In this document: piece by piece, positions 8,325 through 16,013 of the stretch
Layout of the letters: the number at the start of each line of letters is the position of its first letter
Numbering within the stretch: position 1 is the stretch's first letter
DNA from: an uncultured Acidobacteriia bacterium
GTDB lineage: Bacteria; Acidobacteriota; Terriglobia; Bryobacterales; Bryobacteraceae
Assembly: GCA_903851195.1 (NCBI GenBank)
Contig: CAINNJ010000061.1
Span: forward strand, 1-46,689
Reading direction: 5' to 3'
DNA length: 46,689 nucleotides
Notes under the pieces: generated by a model
The model's database searches: none
What the model was told of the DNA's origin: nothing
Seen by the model: the letters and a program-made list of their open reading frames with translations, nothing else
Position numbers and translations under genes: made by a program

Positions 8325-11099
8325 ATGGGAAAACGGGGCGTTAGCGTACTGTTCGCGCTGCTTTTGGCAAGTCTTTGTGGGGGTTCGCTGTTCGCGCAGA
8401 AAAGCCGCCTGACCGGCGCGCTCGAGAACACGAACCGGGTGCCTCTCACCGGGCATCTGCAGCCCCGCGCGACGCCGGCCAACGACCAGGGTCCCGCGGA
8501 ATCCGAACTCACGCTGCGGAACCTGAGCCTCGTCCTGAAACCTTCGGCCGAACAGCAGGCGGCTCTCGATGCCTTGCTGTCCGCGCAGCAGAACCCGTCG
8601 TCTCCGGACTACCACCACTGGCTCACGCCGGAGGAATACGCGACGCGCTTCGGTGTCGCGCAGGCGGATATCGACCGCATCACGGCCTGGCTGCGCGGCC
8701 GGAATCTGACCGTGGTGTCGGTCGCGCGCGCGCGCAATTCCATTCAGTTCAGCGGACCGGTCCGCCAGGTGGAGGCCGCTTTTCAGACCGAGATCCATCG
8801 CTATCTGGTCGGCGGCGAACTGCACTTCGCCAATGCGACCGAGCCTTCCCTGCCCGCCGCACTGACCGGCATGGTGACCGCTGTCCGCGGCCTGCACGAT
8901 TTCCGTCCGACCGCGAGAAAGATTCGCTACGCGCCCGCCTACACGTCCGGCGTCGACGGCACCACGCACTATCTCACCCCGGACGACATTGCCACCATCT
9001 ACGACGTGAGGCCGCTGCTGAATGCCGGGTTCGACGGCGCCGGTCAGAAGGTCGCGATCGTGGGGCAAACGCAGGTCGACGTGGGCGACATCCACCAGTT
9101 CCGGACGGCGTTCAACCTGCCGCCGAACGACCCGCAACTGCTGCTTGTGCCCGGCCTGCCGGATCCCGGAGTCAGCCAGAACGATCTCGGCGAGGCCGAC
9201 CTCGATATCGAATGGACCGGAGCCATGGCGCGCAAAGCCACCCTGATCTACGTTTACTCGAATGACGTGACCGATGCCGCGCAGTACGTAATCGATCAGA
9301 ATCTGGCGCCGGTGATGACGATGAGTTACGGGCTTTGCGAGTCACTGACCGGGCGCGCAGACCTTACTACGCTTCGTACACTCGCCCAACAGGCGAACGC
9401 CGAAGGGATGACCTGGCTGGCGGCGGCAGGCGACAATGGCGGCGCGGACTGTTACGACACCACCTCCAGGACAACGGCTCTGGCCGGAGTGGATGCCCCC
9501 GCCAGCGTTCCGGAAGTGACTGGCGTGGGCGGCACGCAGTTCAACGAAGGGAGCGGGACGTTCTGGAACCTGACGAATGACGGCAATCAGGCGTCCGCTT
9601 CCGGCTATATCCCGGAGATGGTCTGGAACGAAAGCGCTTCCCAGAATTCGCCGGCTGCCGGGGGCGGCGGCGTCAGTTCATTCTTTACGAAACCCGCCTG
9701 GCAGACTGGTCCGGGCGTGCCCAACGACGGCGCGCGCGACGTTCCGGACGTCTCCTTCTCGGCCGCGGCCGGCCATGACCCGTTCCTGTTTTTTTCGGGC
9801 GGAGCGCGCGGGGTGGTCGGGGGCACATCCGTCTCGTCGCCGGTTTTCGCGGGTATCCTGGCGCTGCTGAATCAGTATCAGGTAAAGAACGGATTTCAGA
9901 CGTCGGCCGGGCTGGGAAATATCAACCCGCAACTCTACGCGATGGCGCAGAGCGCACCCGGCGCATTTCATGACGTGACGGTCGGGGACAATCTGGTGAA
10001 CCCGTGCCCGGCGCGGAACCGGGCCTGCGGGGCGAAGCCGGTTGGATACAGCGCTGGTCCGGGGTATGACACGGCATCCGGTCTGGGATCGCTGGACGCC
10101 TTCAATTTGATCACGGCGTGGCACCTGAAGAGCACGTTGCAGGCGACGACCCTGAGCGTGATCTCGAGCGCGACCAGCATTTCTCTGTCCGGCAGTGTGA
10201 CTCTCACCGCTACGGTGGCCGGCGCCGGGAGCGGCACGCCGACAGGAACGGTCACCTGGTCGCTGGCGGGGGTGACTCTGGGGAGCGCACCGCTGGCTTT
10301 GGTGGCCGGAAAAGCCACGGCGACGCTGAACGTGCCGGCGAGTCAACTGACGCAGGGCATCGTTTCGATCTCGGCGGCTTACGGAGGGGACAGTCTGTTT
10401 GCCGGTTCGGCCGGCACGGTCAGCCTGACGGTGCTGCCGCCCGCGCCGCTCACCATCACCGGCATCACCAATGCGGCCTCGTTCCGACAGGTCTACGCAC
10501 CCGGGATGATTCTGGCCGTTTTCGGCACGTCGATGGCTGGCGCCACGCAGAGCGCGCCGCTGGTCCCGCTGCCGACGCAACTCAACGGGACGGTCGTGAC
10601 CGTGAACGGGTACCTGTCCCCGCTCTATTTCGTCTCTCCCACGCAGATCAACGTGCAGATCCCTAACTTCACTCCGGTGGGCGCGGCAGTGCTGAAGGTC
10701 AGCTATGCCGGTCAAAGCGCGACGATTCCGTTCAACGTCACCGCCGGGGCGCCCGGCATCTTTACCGATGCCGCGGGAGCGCCAGTGCCGAACGGCACCG
10801 CGAAACGGGGCGACACGATTACGCTGTTCGTAACGGGTGAAGGCATCGTCACCCCCGCTCCGAGTTCGGGGAACGTGCCGACCAGCGCGAGCATCCCGAA
10901 ACCCGTCCAGACCGTGTCCCTGACCGTAGGTGGCGCAACGGCGGTTCTGCCGTTTGTCGGGGTGCCTGCCTGGGCGATCGGCCTCAGTCAGATCAATTAC
11001 ACGGTGCCAATGAACGCCGCGCTCGGACCGCAACCGGTCGTGATTACGGTCGGCAATACGGCCTCCAGCGCACCGGCGATTCTGACCGTCACGCCGTAG
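8325..11099 (+). CDS. Secreted S53 peptidase (sedolisin/kumamolisin-like) with Ig-like and Soli_cterm domains
   Basis: 924 residues from the ATG at 8325, chosen because it begins a clean Sec signal peptide (M-G-K-R, a hydrophobic core, ending at F-A-Q, residues 1-25); the frame is open further upstream inside the kinase gene. Residues ~45-195 are a pro-kumamolisin activation domain. The S53 catalytic residues are visible: Glu290 and Asp294 (E-x-x-x-D), the oxyanion Asp370 (A-A-G-D) and the nucleophile Ser502 in G-G-T-S-x-x-S-P. A calcium-site-like D-V-T-x-G-D-N follows. An Ig-like repeat (~600-705) and a Soli_cterm domain (~710-920; Y-F-V-S-P-T-Q-I-N-V-Q) complete it. Family members are acid-active, self-processing secreted endopeptidases. 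It converges on the HlyD gene, with three bases between the stops. Confidence 0.92.
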   Translation: MGKRGVSVLFALLLASLCGGSLFAQKSRLTGALENTNRVPLTGHLQPRATPANDQGPAESELTLRNLSLVLKPSAEQQAALDALLSAQQNPSSPDYHHWLTPEEYATRFGVAQADIDRITAWLRGRNLTVVSVARARNSIQFSGPVRQVEAAFQTEIHRYLVGGELHFANATEPSLPAALTGMVTAVRGLHDFRPTARKIRYAPAYTSGVDGTTHYLTPDDIATIYDVRPLLNAGFDGAGQKVAIVGQTQVDVGDIHQFRTAFNLPPNDPQLLLVPGLPDPGVSQNDLGEADLDIEWTGAMARKATLIYVYSNDVTDAAQYVIDQNLAPVMTMSYGLCESLTGRADLTTLRTLAQQANAEGMTWLAAAGDNGGADCYDTTSRTTALAGVDAPASVPEVTGVGGTQFNEGSGTFWNLTNDGNQASASGYIPEMVWNESASQNSPAAGGGGVSSFFTKPAWQTGPGVPNDGARDVPDVSFSAAAGHDPFLFFSGGARGVVGGTSVSSPVFAGILALLNQYQVKNGFQTSAGLGNINPQLYAMAQSAPGAFHDVTVGDNLVNPCPARNRACGAKPVGYSAGPGYDTASGLGSLDAFNLITAWHLKSTLQATTLSVISSATSISLSGSVTLTATVAGAGSGTPTGTVTWSLAGVTLGSAPLALVAGKATATLNVPASQLTQGIVSISAAYGGDSLFAGSAGTVSLTVLPPAPLTITGITNAASFRQVYAPGMILAVFGTSMAGATQSAPLVPLPTQLNGTVVTVNGYLSPLYFVSPTQINVQIPNFTPVGAAVLKVSYAGQSATIPFNVTAGAPGIFTDAAGAPVPNGTAKRGDTITLFVTGEGIVTPAPSSGNVPTSASIPKPVQTVSLTVGGATAVLPFVGVPAWAIGLSQINYTVPMNAALGPQPVVITVGNTASSAPAILTVTP

Positions 11100-11102
11100 C
11101 GC

Positions 11103-12419
11103 TTACTTGTTCTCGACGAGCCAGACTTTGGGCTCGACGCTCATGCCCGGGCGCAGGCGGTGTTCCGGATCCTGGCCCTCTTTCAGTTTGATCCGGACCG
11201 GGACGCGCTGCACTACTTTGACGTAGTTGCCGGTCGCGTTTTCGGGCGGCAGCAGGCTGAAGCGCGCGCCGCTCGCCCCGGCGACGTTCTCGACGTAGCC
11301 TTCGTAATCCTTCCCATACGCGTCCACATGCAGCGTCACACGCTGGTTCGGAGCCATGCGCCGCAGCTGCGTTTCCTTGAAGTTCGCCGTCACCCACAAC
11401 CGGTCGAGCGGCACCACCGACATCAGTTGCTGTCCCGGCGCCACCTGCTGGCCCGGTTCAGCGTTCTTCTTGCCGACCACGCCGTCCACCGGGGCCACAA
11501 TCTTCGTGTAGGAAAGATTGAGCAGCGCCTGATCGAGCATGGTCTGTTCGCGAACGGTAGCCGCCTGCCGGCTCTGCACCATCGCGTTCTGCAACTGGAT
11601 CTGCTGCGGGCGATTCTGGCGGGCTTCCAGCGCCCGGATCTCCGCCTGCTGCACCTTCGCCTGCGCGGCGTCCACATTGCGCGCTGCCGCCTCGGCGGTT
11701 GCCTTGCGCACATCGGTCATGGCCGCCATGGATTTCGCGGCGGCTTCCACCTGATCGTACTGCTGGCGGCTGATCTCGTCCTTCGCGATCAGCTGTTTGT
11801 AACGGGCGAGATCGGCCTGAGCCTTGATCTGGTCCGCCTCGGCCTGACGGATTTGCGCGACGGCGGATTCGTAGTCCCGTTGCGCCGCGGCGACGTTCGC
11901 GCGGGCGGCCGCGATATCCACCTGCGAGGTCGATACGGTCGTTTCCGTGGTCAGTGAGGTGATCGAAACGTTCGGGCGAACGGCGGCCACCTGCGTCCGG
12001 GATTCATTGACGGAGGCGCGCGCCTGGGCTACGGCGACGTTGTAATCGGAGGGATCGAGATCCACCAGCACCTGACCGGCTTTGACCATCTGGTTGTCCT
12101 CGACATAAACCGCTTTGATCGAACCGCCGATCCGGCTGGTGACGGCATAAATATCGCCATCGATCTGGGCATCGTCGGTTTCTTCATAGGACTGCAGGTA
12201 GTTCCAGAGCATGGTGCCGCCAATTCCTGCGCCTGCCAGTACGACGGCGAGAACCACCCAGCCCACCGGACCCAGTGACCGGCGGGGCTTTGCGTCTTTA
12301 GCTGGCTCCTGAGGGGCCGGTTCTTTCGGCTTTTCACCCGGTTTCGCGTTAGCCGGCGCATCCGGCTTTTTCTCGTCCGCGGCTTCTTTGGTTTCCGCCA
12401 ATGCTGCTTGGTCCGCCAT
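11103..12419 (-). CDS. HlyD/EmrA-type periplasmic membrane fusion protein
   Basis: 438 residues. The first ~47 residues are a Lys/Pro/Ala/Glu-rich cytoplasmic tail, followed by one transmembrane helix (~51-71), the EmrA-like motif T-D-D-A-Q-I-D-G-D-I (~81-90), a biotinyl-lipoyl-like half, a long Ala/Gln-rich coiled coil (~120-320), the second lipoyl half, and a beta-barrel region. Such proteins bridge an inner-membrane pump (EmrB/MFS or ABC) to an outer-membrane channel for efflux or secretion. No pump or TolC partner is adjacent, so it is an orphan here. The tail of ~47 residues is long and charged. It lies 134 bases downstream of the ATP-grasp gene on the same strand and probably has its own promoter in 12420-12553, where no clear -35/-10 pair could be picked. 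Confidence 0.9.
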   Translation of the reverse strand: MADQAALAETKEAADEKKPDAPANAKPGEKPKEPAPQEPAKDAKPRRSLGPVGWVVLAVVLAGAGIGGTMLWNYLQSYEETDDAQIDGDIYAVTSRIGGSIKAVYVEDNQMVKAGQVLVDLDPSDYNVAVAQARASVNESRTQVAAVRPNVSITSLTTETTVSTSQVDIAAARANVAAAQRDYESAVAQIRQAEADQIKAQADLARYKQLIAKDEISRQQYDQVEAAAKSMAAMTDVRKATAEAAARNVDAAQAKVQQAEIRALEARQNRPQQIQLQNAMVQSRQAATVREQTMLDQALLNLSYTKIVAPVDGVVGKKNAEPGQQVAPGQQLMSVVPLDRLWVTANFKETQLRRMAPNQRVTLHVDAYGKDYEGYVENVAGASGARFSLLPPENATGNYVKVVQRVPVRIKLKEGQDPEHRLRPGMSVEPKVWLVENK

Positions 12420-12553
12420 GGTCGCTCGGTTTTCCCTTATCCTCTCAGCGTGTTCGATGCTGCGCCCGGAGTGCAGGCTGCGTCAAAATGAAAGTGACCA
12501 CTTGCATCCTGTCCCCCCACTCCACAATACAGTGCCGATGATCTTTCTTTCGC

Positions 12554-13759
12554 CTACGCGCCCGGTCGGTCCGGAGCCGGGGCGGAAGCGTAGAAATCTG
12601 CCTGGACGCGTGCAGTCAGCTCATGAAGTAGTTCCGTCACCCTCTCGTATGAAGGGGAAGCAACGATCATGCCGACGTGATGGTCCTTACTCAGCCGCCA
12701 TGTGATTTCGGGATCCGTGTAGGCGGAAGTGTCGGGCGACTGCTGTTTTGCGAGCGAGACAAGGAGCGCGGCGTAATCGCCGCGGGGCTCGGGTGGCGCG
12801 TAGGGAGCCTTCCCGCCCGCGACTTCGACTTTGGCCCATTCCGCCCAGAGATTGATCCCGGTTCCGGCCTCGATGAGGTCCGCCAGATGGGCGCCGCCGA
12901 CACGCGCGGAAGTCTCCAGAAAGTACAGCTCACCGTCTTTCGACCGGATGTACTCGGTATGGGAAACCCCGCGCAGCAGTCCTAAAGCCGGCAGCGCGCG
13001 TGTGTTCATCTCCCGCAGCGCGGTTTCCGTTTCCGAACCGCGCTCCAGCAGTCGGGAGGTGAAAATACCGCCGTCGTGCGAAACCTCCATCGGGGGACGG
13101 CCATACTGGCTCGCCACGGCGAAGAGAATCTCCTTTTCATAAACGATGGAATCCACGTGAAAGACATCGCCGGGAATGAACTGTTCCAGCAAATAGAAAG
13201 ACCGCTCGTCGCCGAACGCGCGGTCGAAGGCGTCGAGTTCCTCACGCGAGTTGACCTTTTTGATCCCGATCGCGCCCGCCATGGACCGGGGTTTCAGCAT
13301 CCACGGCGGCGGGACACGTTCCGTAAACTCGCGGACACTCGCGTCGTTCAGGAGATGGACGAAGGCCGGCACGCGCAGACCGCCTTCCGCGCCGCGCATG
13401 CGCATCGCGAGTTTGTCCCGGAAATAACGGGTGGTCGACTCGCCCATGCCGGGAATCCGCAGGTGCTCCCGGAGCGATGCCGCGATTTCGAGATCGAAAT
13501 CGTCCAGAGCGACGATTTTGTCGATCCGTTCGGTTCGGGCGAGGTGACTGATCGCGAAGATCGTCTGGTTGTGATCCCACTGCTTATTCTCGTCCGGCAT
13601 GTAAAAGATGTCGTCCAGCGCCTCTCGTGGCCAGCGGGCGGAATCTTTGAGACTGAGCGACGTCAGCAGCAGTACGCGGCAGCCCTGCCGCTTGCAGGCG
13701 CGCAGGAAATCGTGGCCTTTTTCGTAGCTGGCCAGGCACAGGATGGTCAGAGGAGTCAT
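12554..13759 (-). CDS. ATP-grasp carboxylate-amine ligase-like protein
   Basis: 401 residues from the ATG at 13759. This start is set by the ATGA overlap with the upstream methyltransferase stop; a longer open frame runs back into that gene but lacks support. The N-terminal Rossmann-like part (~1-105) precedes an ATP-grasp fold: Lys116, Lys156 in W-M-L-K-P-R-S, Glu192 in L-E-Q-F-I-P-G, Glu269, and the metal-site motif L-E-T-S-A-R-V-G-G (281-289). The usual Asn of the E-x-N-x-R motif is Ser284, a change also seen in other ATP-grasp branches. The family joins a carboxylate to an amine or similar nucleophile through an acyl-phosphate. The substrate cannot be told; coupling to a methyltransferase hints at a small-molecule or peptide-modifying step. 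Confidence 0.82.
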   Translation of the reverse strand: MTPLTILCLASYEKGHDFLRACKRQGCRVLLLTSLSLKDSARWPREALDDIFYMPDENKQWDHNQTIFAISHLARTERIDKIVALDDFDLEIAASLREHLRIPGMGESTTRYFRDKLAMRMRGAEGGLRVPAFVHLLNDASVREFTERVPPPWMLKPRSMAGAIGIKKVNSREELDAFDRAFGDERSFYLLEQFIPGDVFHVDSIVYEKEILFAVASQYGRPPMEVSHDGGIFTSRLLERGSETETALREMNTRALPALGLLRGVSHTEYIRSKDGELYFLETSARVGGAHLADLIEAGTGINLWAEWAKVEVAGGKAPYAPPEPRGDYAALLVSLAKQQSPDTSAYTDPEITWRLSKDHHVGMIVASPSYERVTELLHELTARVQADFYASAPAPDRPGA

Positions 13760-14517
13760 CGGGTCACCAGATAAAAGGTTCGCGCATAGCCGGCGTCGCC
13801 TTCCATGCCCGCGTCGCGCGCATCGCAAAGCGCGATGTCCCGAAAGCCAGCCTCGCGCAAGGCGTCCTGCACGTCGTAATCTTCATGGCAGGTCTGCCGG
13901 ATGGTGAAGTCGTCGCGCTCCCAGACGCGGTCTTTCCGGAAAGTGGTCATGCGGCACGCTCCCACGCGGGTCTGTTCGTCATAATCCATTCGCAGCACGC
14001 AGACATCCTCCTCGGCCACAAGGGCGTCGACGGTATTCCAGTACAGGATAAATGCCGGCTCGCGATTCAGGTCGAAAAGGAACGGCGCGCGCGGCTTCAG
14101 GTGTTTGCGGACCGCGCGGAAAACGCTCAGCAGCCCTTGCCGGTCCGGGATGTGATTGAGGCTCTCGAAGACGGAGTAGGCGGCGTCGAACTTGCGATCG
14201 AGCGAGAACGAGCGGGCGTCCGCGACCGTCAGAGCCGCGCCCGGTGCGTTTTGCGCGGCGAACGCAATCATTTCGCCGGAGGCGTCGATGCCGGCAACGT
14301 CGTAGCCCAGCGTCGTGACAGATTGGGTAAACTGGCCGGTCCCGCAGCAGACGTCCAGAACGGCGGCGCCGGGAGCGAGGCGGGACAGCAGGAGCTTCTC
14401 GACGATCGGCAGCGCCTCCGCCCGGTAGTCCTTGCCCCAGTGGCGGTTGTAGACGCGGGCGAACGGATCGTATTCTGTATTCCGAACGGGTTCGCTTTTT
14501 CGGACGGTGCGTTTCAT
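13756..14517 (-). CDS. Class I SAM-dependent methyltransferase
   Basis: 253 residues. Motif I is L-D-V-C-C-G-T-G (54-61), followed by G-I-D-A-S at the second strand, which together mark a Methyltransf_25-type Rossmann domain. The N-terminal Y-D-P-F-A-R-V-Y-N segment is typical of small-molecule methyltransferases. Its last four bases overlap the ATP-grasp start as ATGA, which implies translational coupling and a shared pathway. It diverges from the clpS-like gene across 45 bases that must hold both promoters. No substrate can be assigned. Confidence 0.85.
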   Translation of the reverse strand: MKRTVRKSEPVRNTEYDPFARVYNRHWGKDYRAEALPIVEKLLLSRLAPGAAVLDVCCGTGQFTQSVTTLGYDVAGIDASGEMIAFAAQNAPGAALTVADARSFSLDRKFDAAYSVFESLNHIPDRQGLLSVFRAVRKHLKPRAPFLFDLNREPAFILYWNTVDALVAEEDVCVLRMDYDEQTRVGACRMTTFRKDRVWERDDFTIRQTCHEDYDVQDALREAGFRDIALCDARDAGMEGDAGYARTFYLVTR

Positions 14518-14562
14518 CGGCGGGGCTTAGATTCAATCCTACGTCTATACTGGAATTCGAGC

Positions 14563-14898
14563 ATGAGCCAGACGATAACTGTACCGGGCACCTCCCCCGG
14601 CATCGAAGTCTCCGGCGAGGAAGTGAAAAGCCCTCTCTTCCGGGTGGTGCTGCTGGACGACGACGATCACACCTACGACTACGTGATCGAAATGCTGCAG
14701 AAAGTCTTCATTTTTTCGAGTGAGCAGGCCTTGCGGCATGCCCAGGAAGTGGATGCCATGGGCCGGACGGTGCTGATGATCTGCCACCTGCCGGAGGCGG
14801 AGTTCGGGCGGGACCAGATTCATGCTTTCGGACGGGACTGGCGGCTGCCCCGCTCCAAGGGTTCCATGTCGGCGATTGTGGAACCGGCGCCGGTCTGA
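14563..14898 (+). CDS. clpS: ClpS-like Clp protease adaptor, divergent subfamily
   Basis: 111 residues from the ATG at 14563; the first ~22 residues are a disordered lead. The ClpS fold is recognised by V-V-L-L-D-D-D-D-H-T at ~28-37, then Y-V-I-E-M-L-Q, G-R at 67-68, and A-E-F-G-R-D-Q-I-H at ~79-87. ClpS delivers N-degron substrates to ClpA/ClpC. By-eye alignment to E. coli ClpS places Asp32 at the position of Asn34 and Asp64 at that of His66, two residues that hold the substrate alpha-amino group; Asp35 is kept (Asp33). The C-terminal R-S-K-G-S-M tail recurs, as I recall, in a planctomycete/acidobacterial ClpS-like branch. It may therefore recognise something other than canonical N-degrons. 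No clpA/clpC is adjacent. Confidence 0.85.
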   Translation: MSQTITVPGTSPGIEVSGEEVKSPLFRVVLLDDDDHTYDYVIEMLQKVFIFSSEQALRHAQEVDAMGRTVLMICHLPEAEFGRDQIHAFGRDWRLPRSKGSMSAIVEPAPV

Positions 14899-14963
14899 AA
14901 TCCTGTTCGTTCGGTATGCGGAAGCGTACGAAACAGCCGATTTTGCTGCGCTAACATGGTGGA

Positions 14964-15917
14964 GTGAAATTCTGTACTGCCATATTGGCACTAACCGCAA
15001 TCCCCGCTCTGTTTGCGCAGGGCACCTCCATGCCCATGATGCCGGGTTCCAAAGCTCCGGGCATGGCCGGCCCGGCGCCAGCCGCTCCCGCCGACCCGAA
15101 TAAGGTCATTCTGACCATCGGCTCGGAAAAGATCACGGCGGGCCAGTTCGAGACTCTGGTCGACGCGCTCCCGCCGCAGTATCAGAATATTGCGCGCGGA
15201 CCCCGCAAGCGCGAGTTCGCCGAAAGCCTGATCCAGTTGAAACTTTTGTCGCAGGGCGCCGAGAAAGCCGGTCTCGAGAAGAGTTCCAAAGTGCAGCAGC
15301 AACTGCAGTTTCAGCGGGAAAACCTGCTCGCGCAGGCGATGTTTGAAAACCTGCAGCAGACTTCGAAAGTCGACGACGCCGCGCTGAAAACGTATTACGA
15401 CGCGCACAAGAACGAGTACGACAGCGTGAAAGCGAAACACGTCCTGATCCGGGTGAAAGGCGCGCCCATGCCGGGAGCGGAAGGAAAGCCGGAACTGACC
15501 GACGAACAGGCGCTTGCAAAGGCGCAGGACGTTGTAAAGAAGCTGAAGGGCGGAGCCGATTTCGCTGCCGTGGCGAAAGCGGATTCGGACGATACCGGTT
15601 CGGCGCAGCAGGGCGGCGACCTGGGCGAGTTTCATCGCGGCATGATGGTGCCCCCGTTTGAAGACGCGGCTTTCGCTTTGAAAGTCGGGGAAGTCAGCGA
15701 CCCGGTGAAGACGCCTTTCGGATACCACGTGATCGTCGTGGAAGCGCACAACACCAAGACCCTGGCGGATGTGAAGCCGGAGATCGAAAAGAGCCTGCGG
15801 CCGGAAATTGCCCGGAAAGAAGTCCAGGCCCTGCGGGACAAAGCCACGGTGCAAATCGACGACGCCTTCTTTGGGCCGGCTCAACTGGCGCCGGGCGCTC
15901 CTCCCGCCGCGAAGTAG
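14964..15917 (+). CDS. Secreted parvulin-type peptidyl-prolyl isomerase (PpiC/SurA-like)
   Basis: 317 residues from a GTG start at 14964, chosen because it opens directly into a signal peptide (M-K-F-C-T-A-I-L-A, ending A-L-F-A-Q at ~19); the ATG at 14956 is out of frame and stops at once. A Pro/Ala/Met-rich linker (21-45) leads to a SurA_N-like helical segment (~48-140) and one parvulin domain (~157-260, with K-H-V-L-I, G-G-D-L-G-E-F and P-F-G-Y-H-V-I). Such enzymes assist outer-membrane and periplasmic protein folding, which fits a region rich in exported proteins. The gene ends at a strong bidirectional terminator and sits 65 bases after the clpS-like gene. Confidence 0.9.
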   Translation: MKFCTAILALTAIPALFAQGTSMPMMPGSKAPGMAGPAPAAPADPNKVILTIGSEKITAGQFETLVDALPPQYQNIARGPRKREFAESLIQLKLLSQGAEKAGLEKSSKVQQQLQFQRENLLAQAMFENLQQTSKVDDAALKTYYDAHKNEYDSVKAKHVLIRVKGAPMPGAEGKPELTDEQALAKAQDVVKKLKGGADFAAVAKADSDDTGSAQQGGDLGEFHRGMMVPPFEDAAFALKVGEVSDPVKTPFGYHVIVVEAHNTKTLADVKPEIEKSLRPEIARKEVQALRDKATVQIDDAFFGPAQLAPGAPPAAK

Positions 15918-15941
15918 ATCGTCATCATCCGACAAACCAAA

Positions 15942-15992
15942 CGCAACGCAAAAGGGCCGCCGGAAGGTTTCCGGCGGCCCTTTTGCGTTGCG
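15942..15992. terminator. Bidirectional intrinsic terminator with a perfect 24-bp stem
   Basis: Bases 15942-15965 and 15969-15992 are perfect reverse complements around a 3-base loop (GGT). The GC-rich core GGGCCGCCGG is flanked by AAAA and TTTT, so each strand places a T-run in the distal arm. It lies between the stops of the convergent parvulin (15917) and NHL (16014) genes and should terminate both. Confidence 0.92.
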
Positions 15993-16013
15993 TGTTCGAC
16001 GATCCGTTGCGGT

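Noticed and set aside
6572-8512. A 646-codon frame antisense to the kinase gene
   Set aside because: It overlaps an intact kinase-TPR gene and has no signal, domain or ribosome site.
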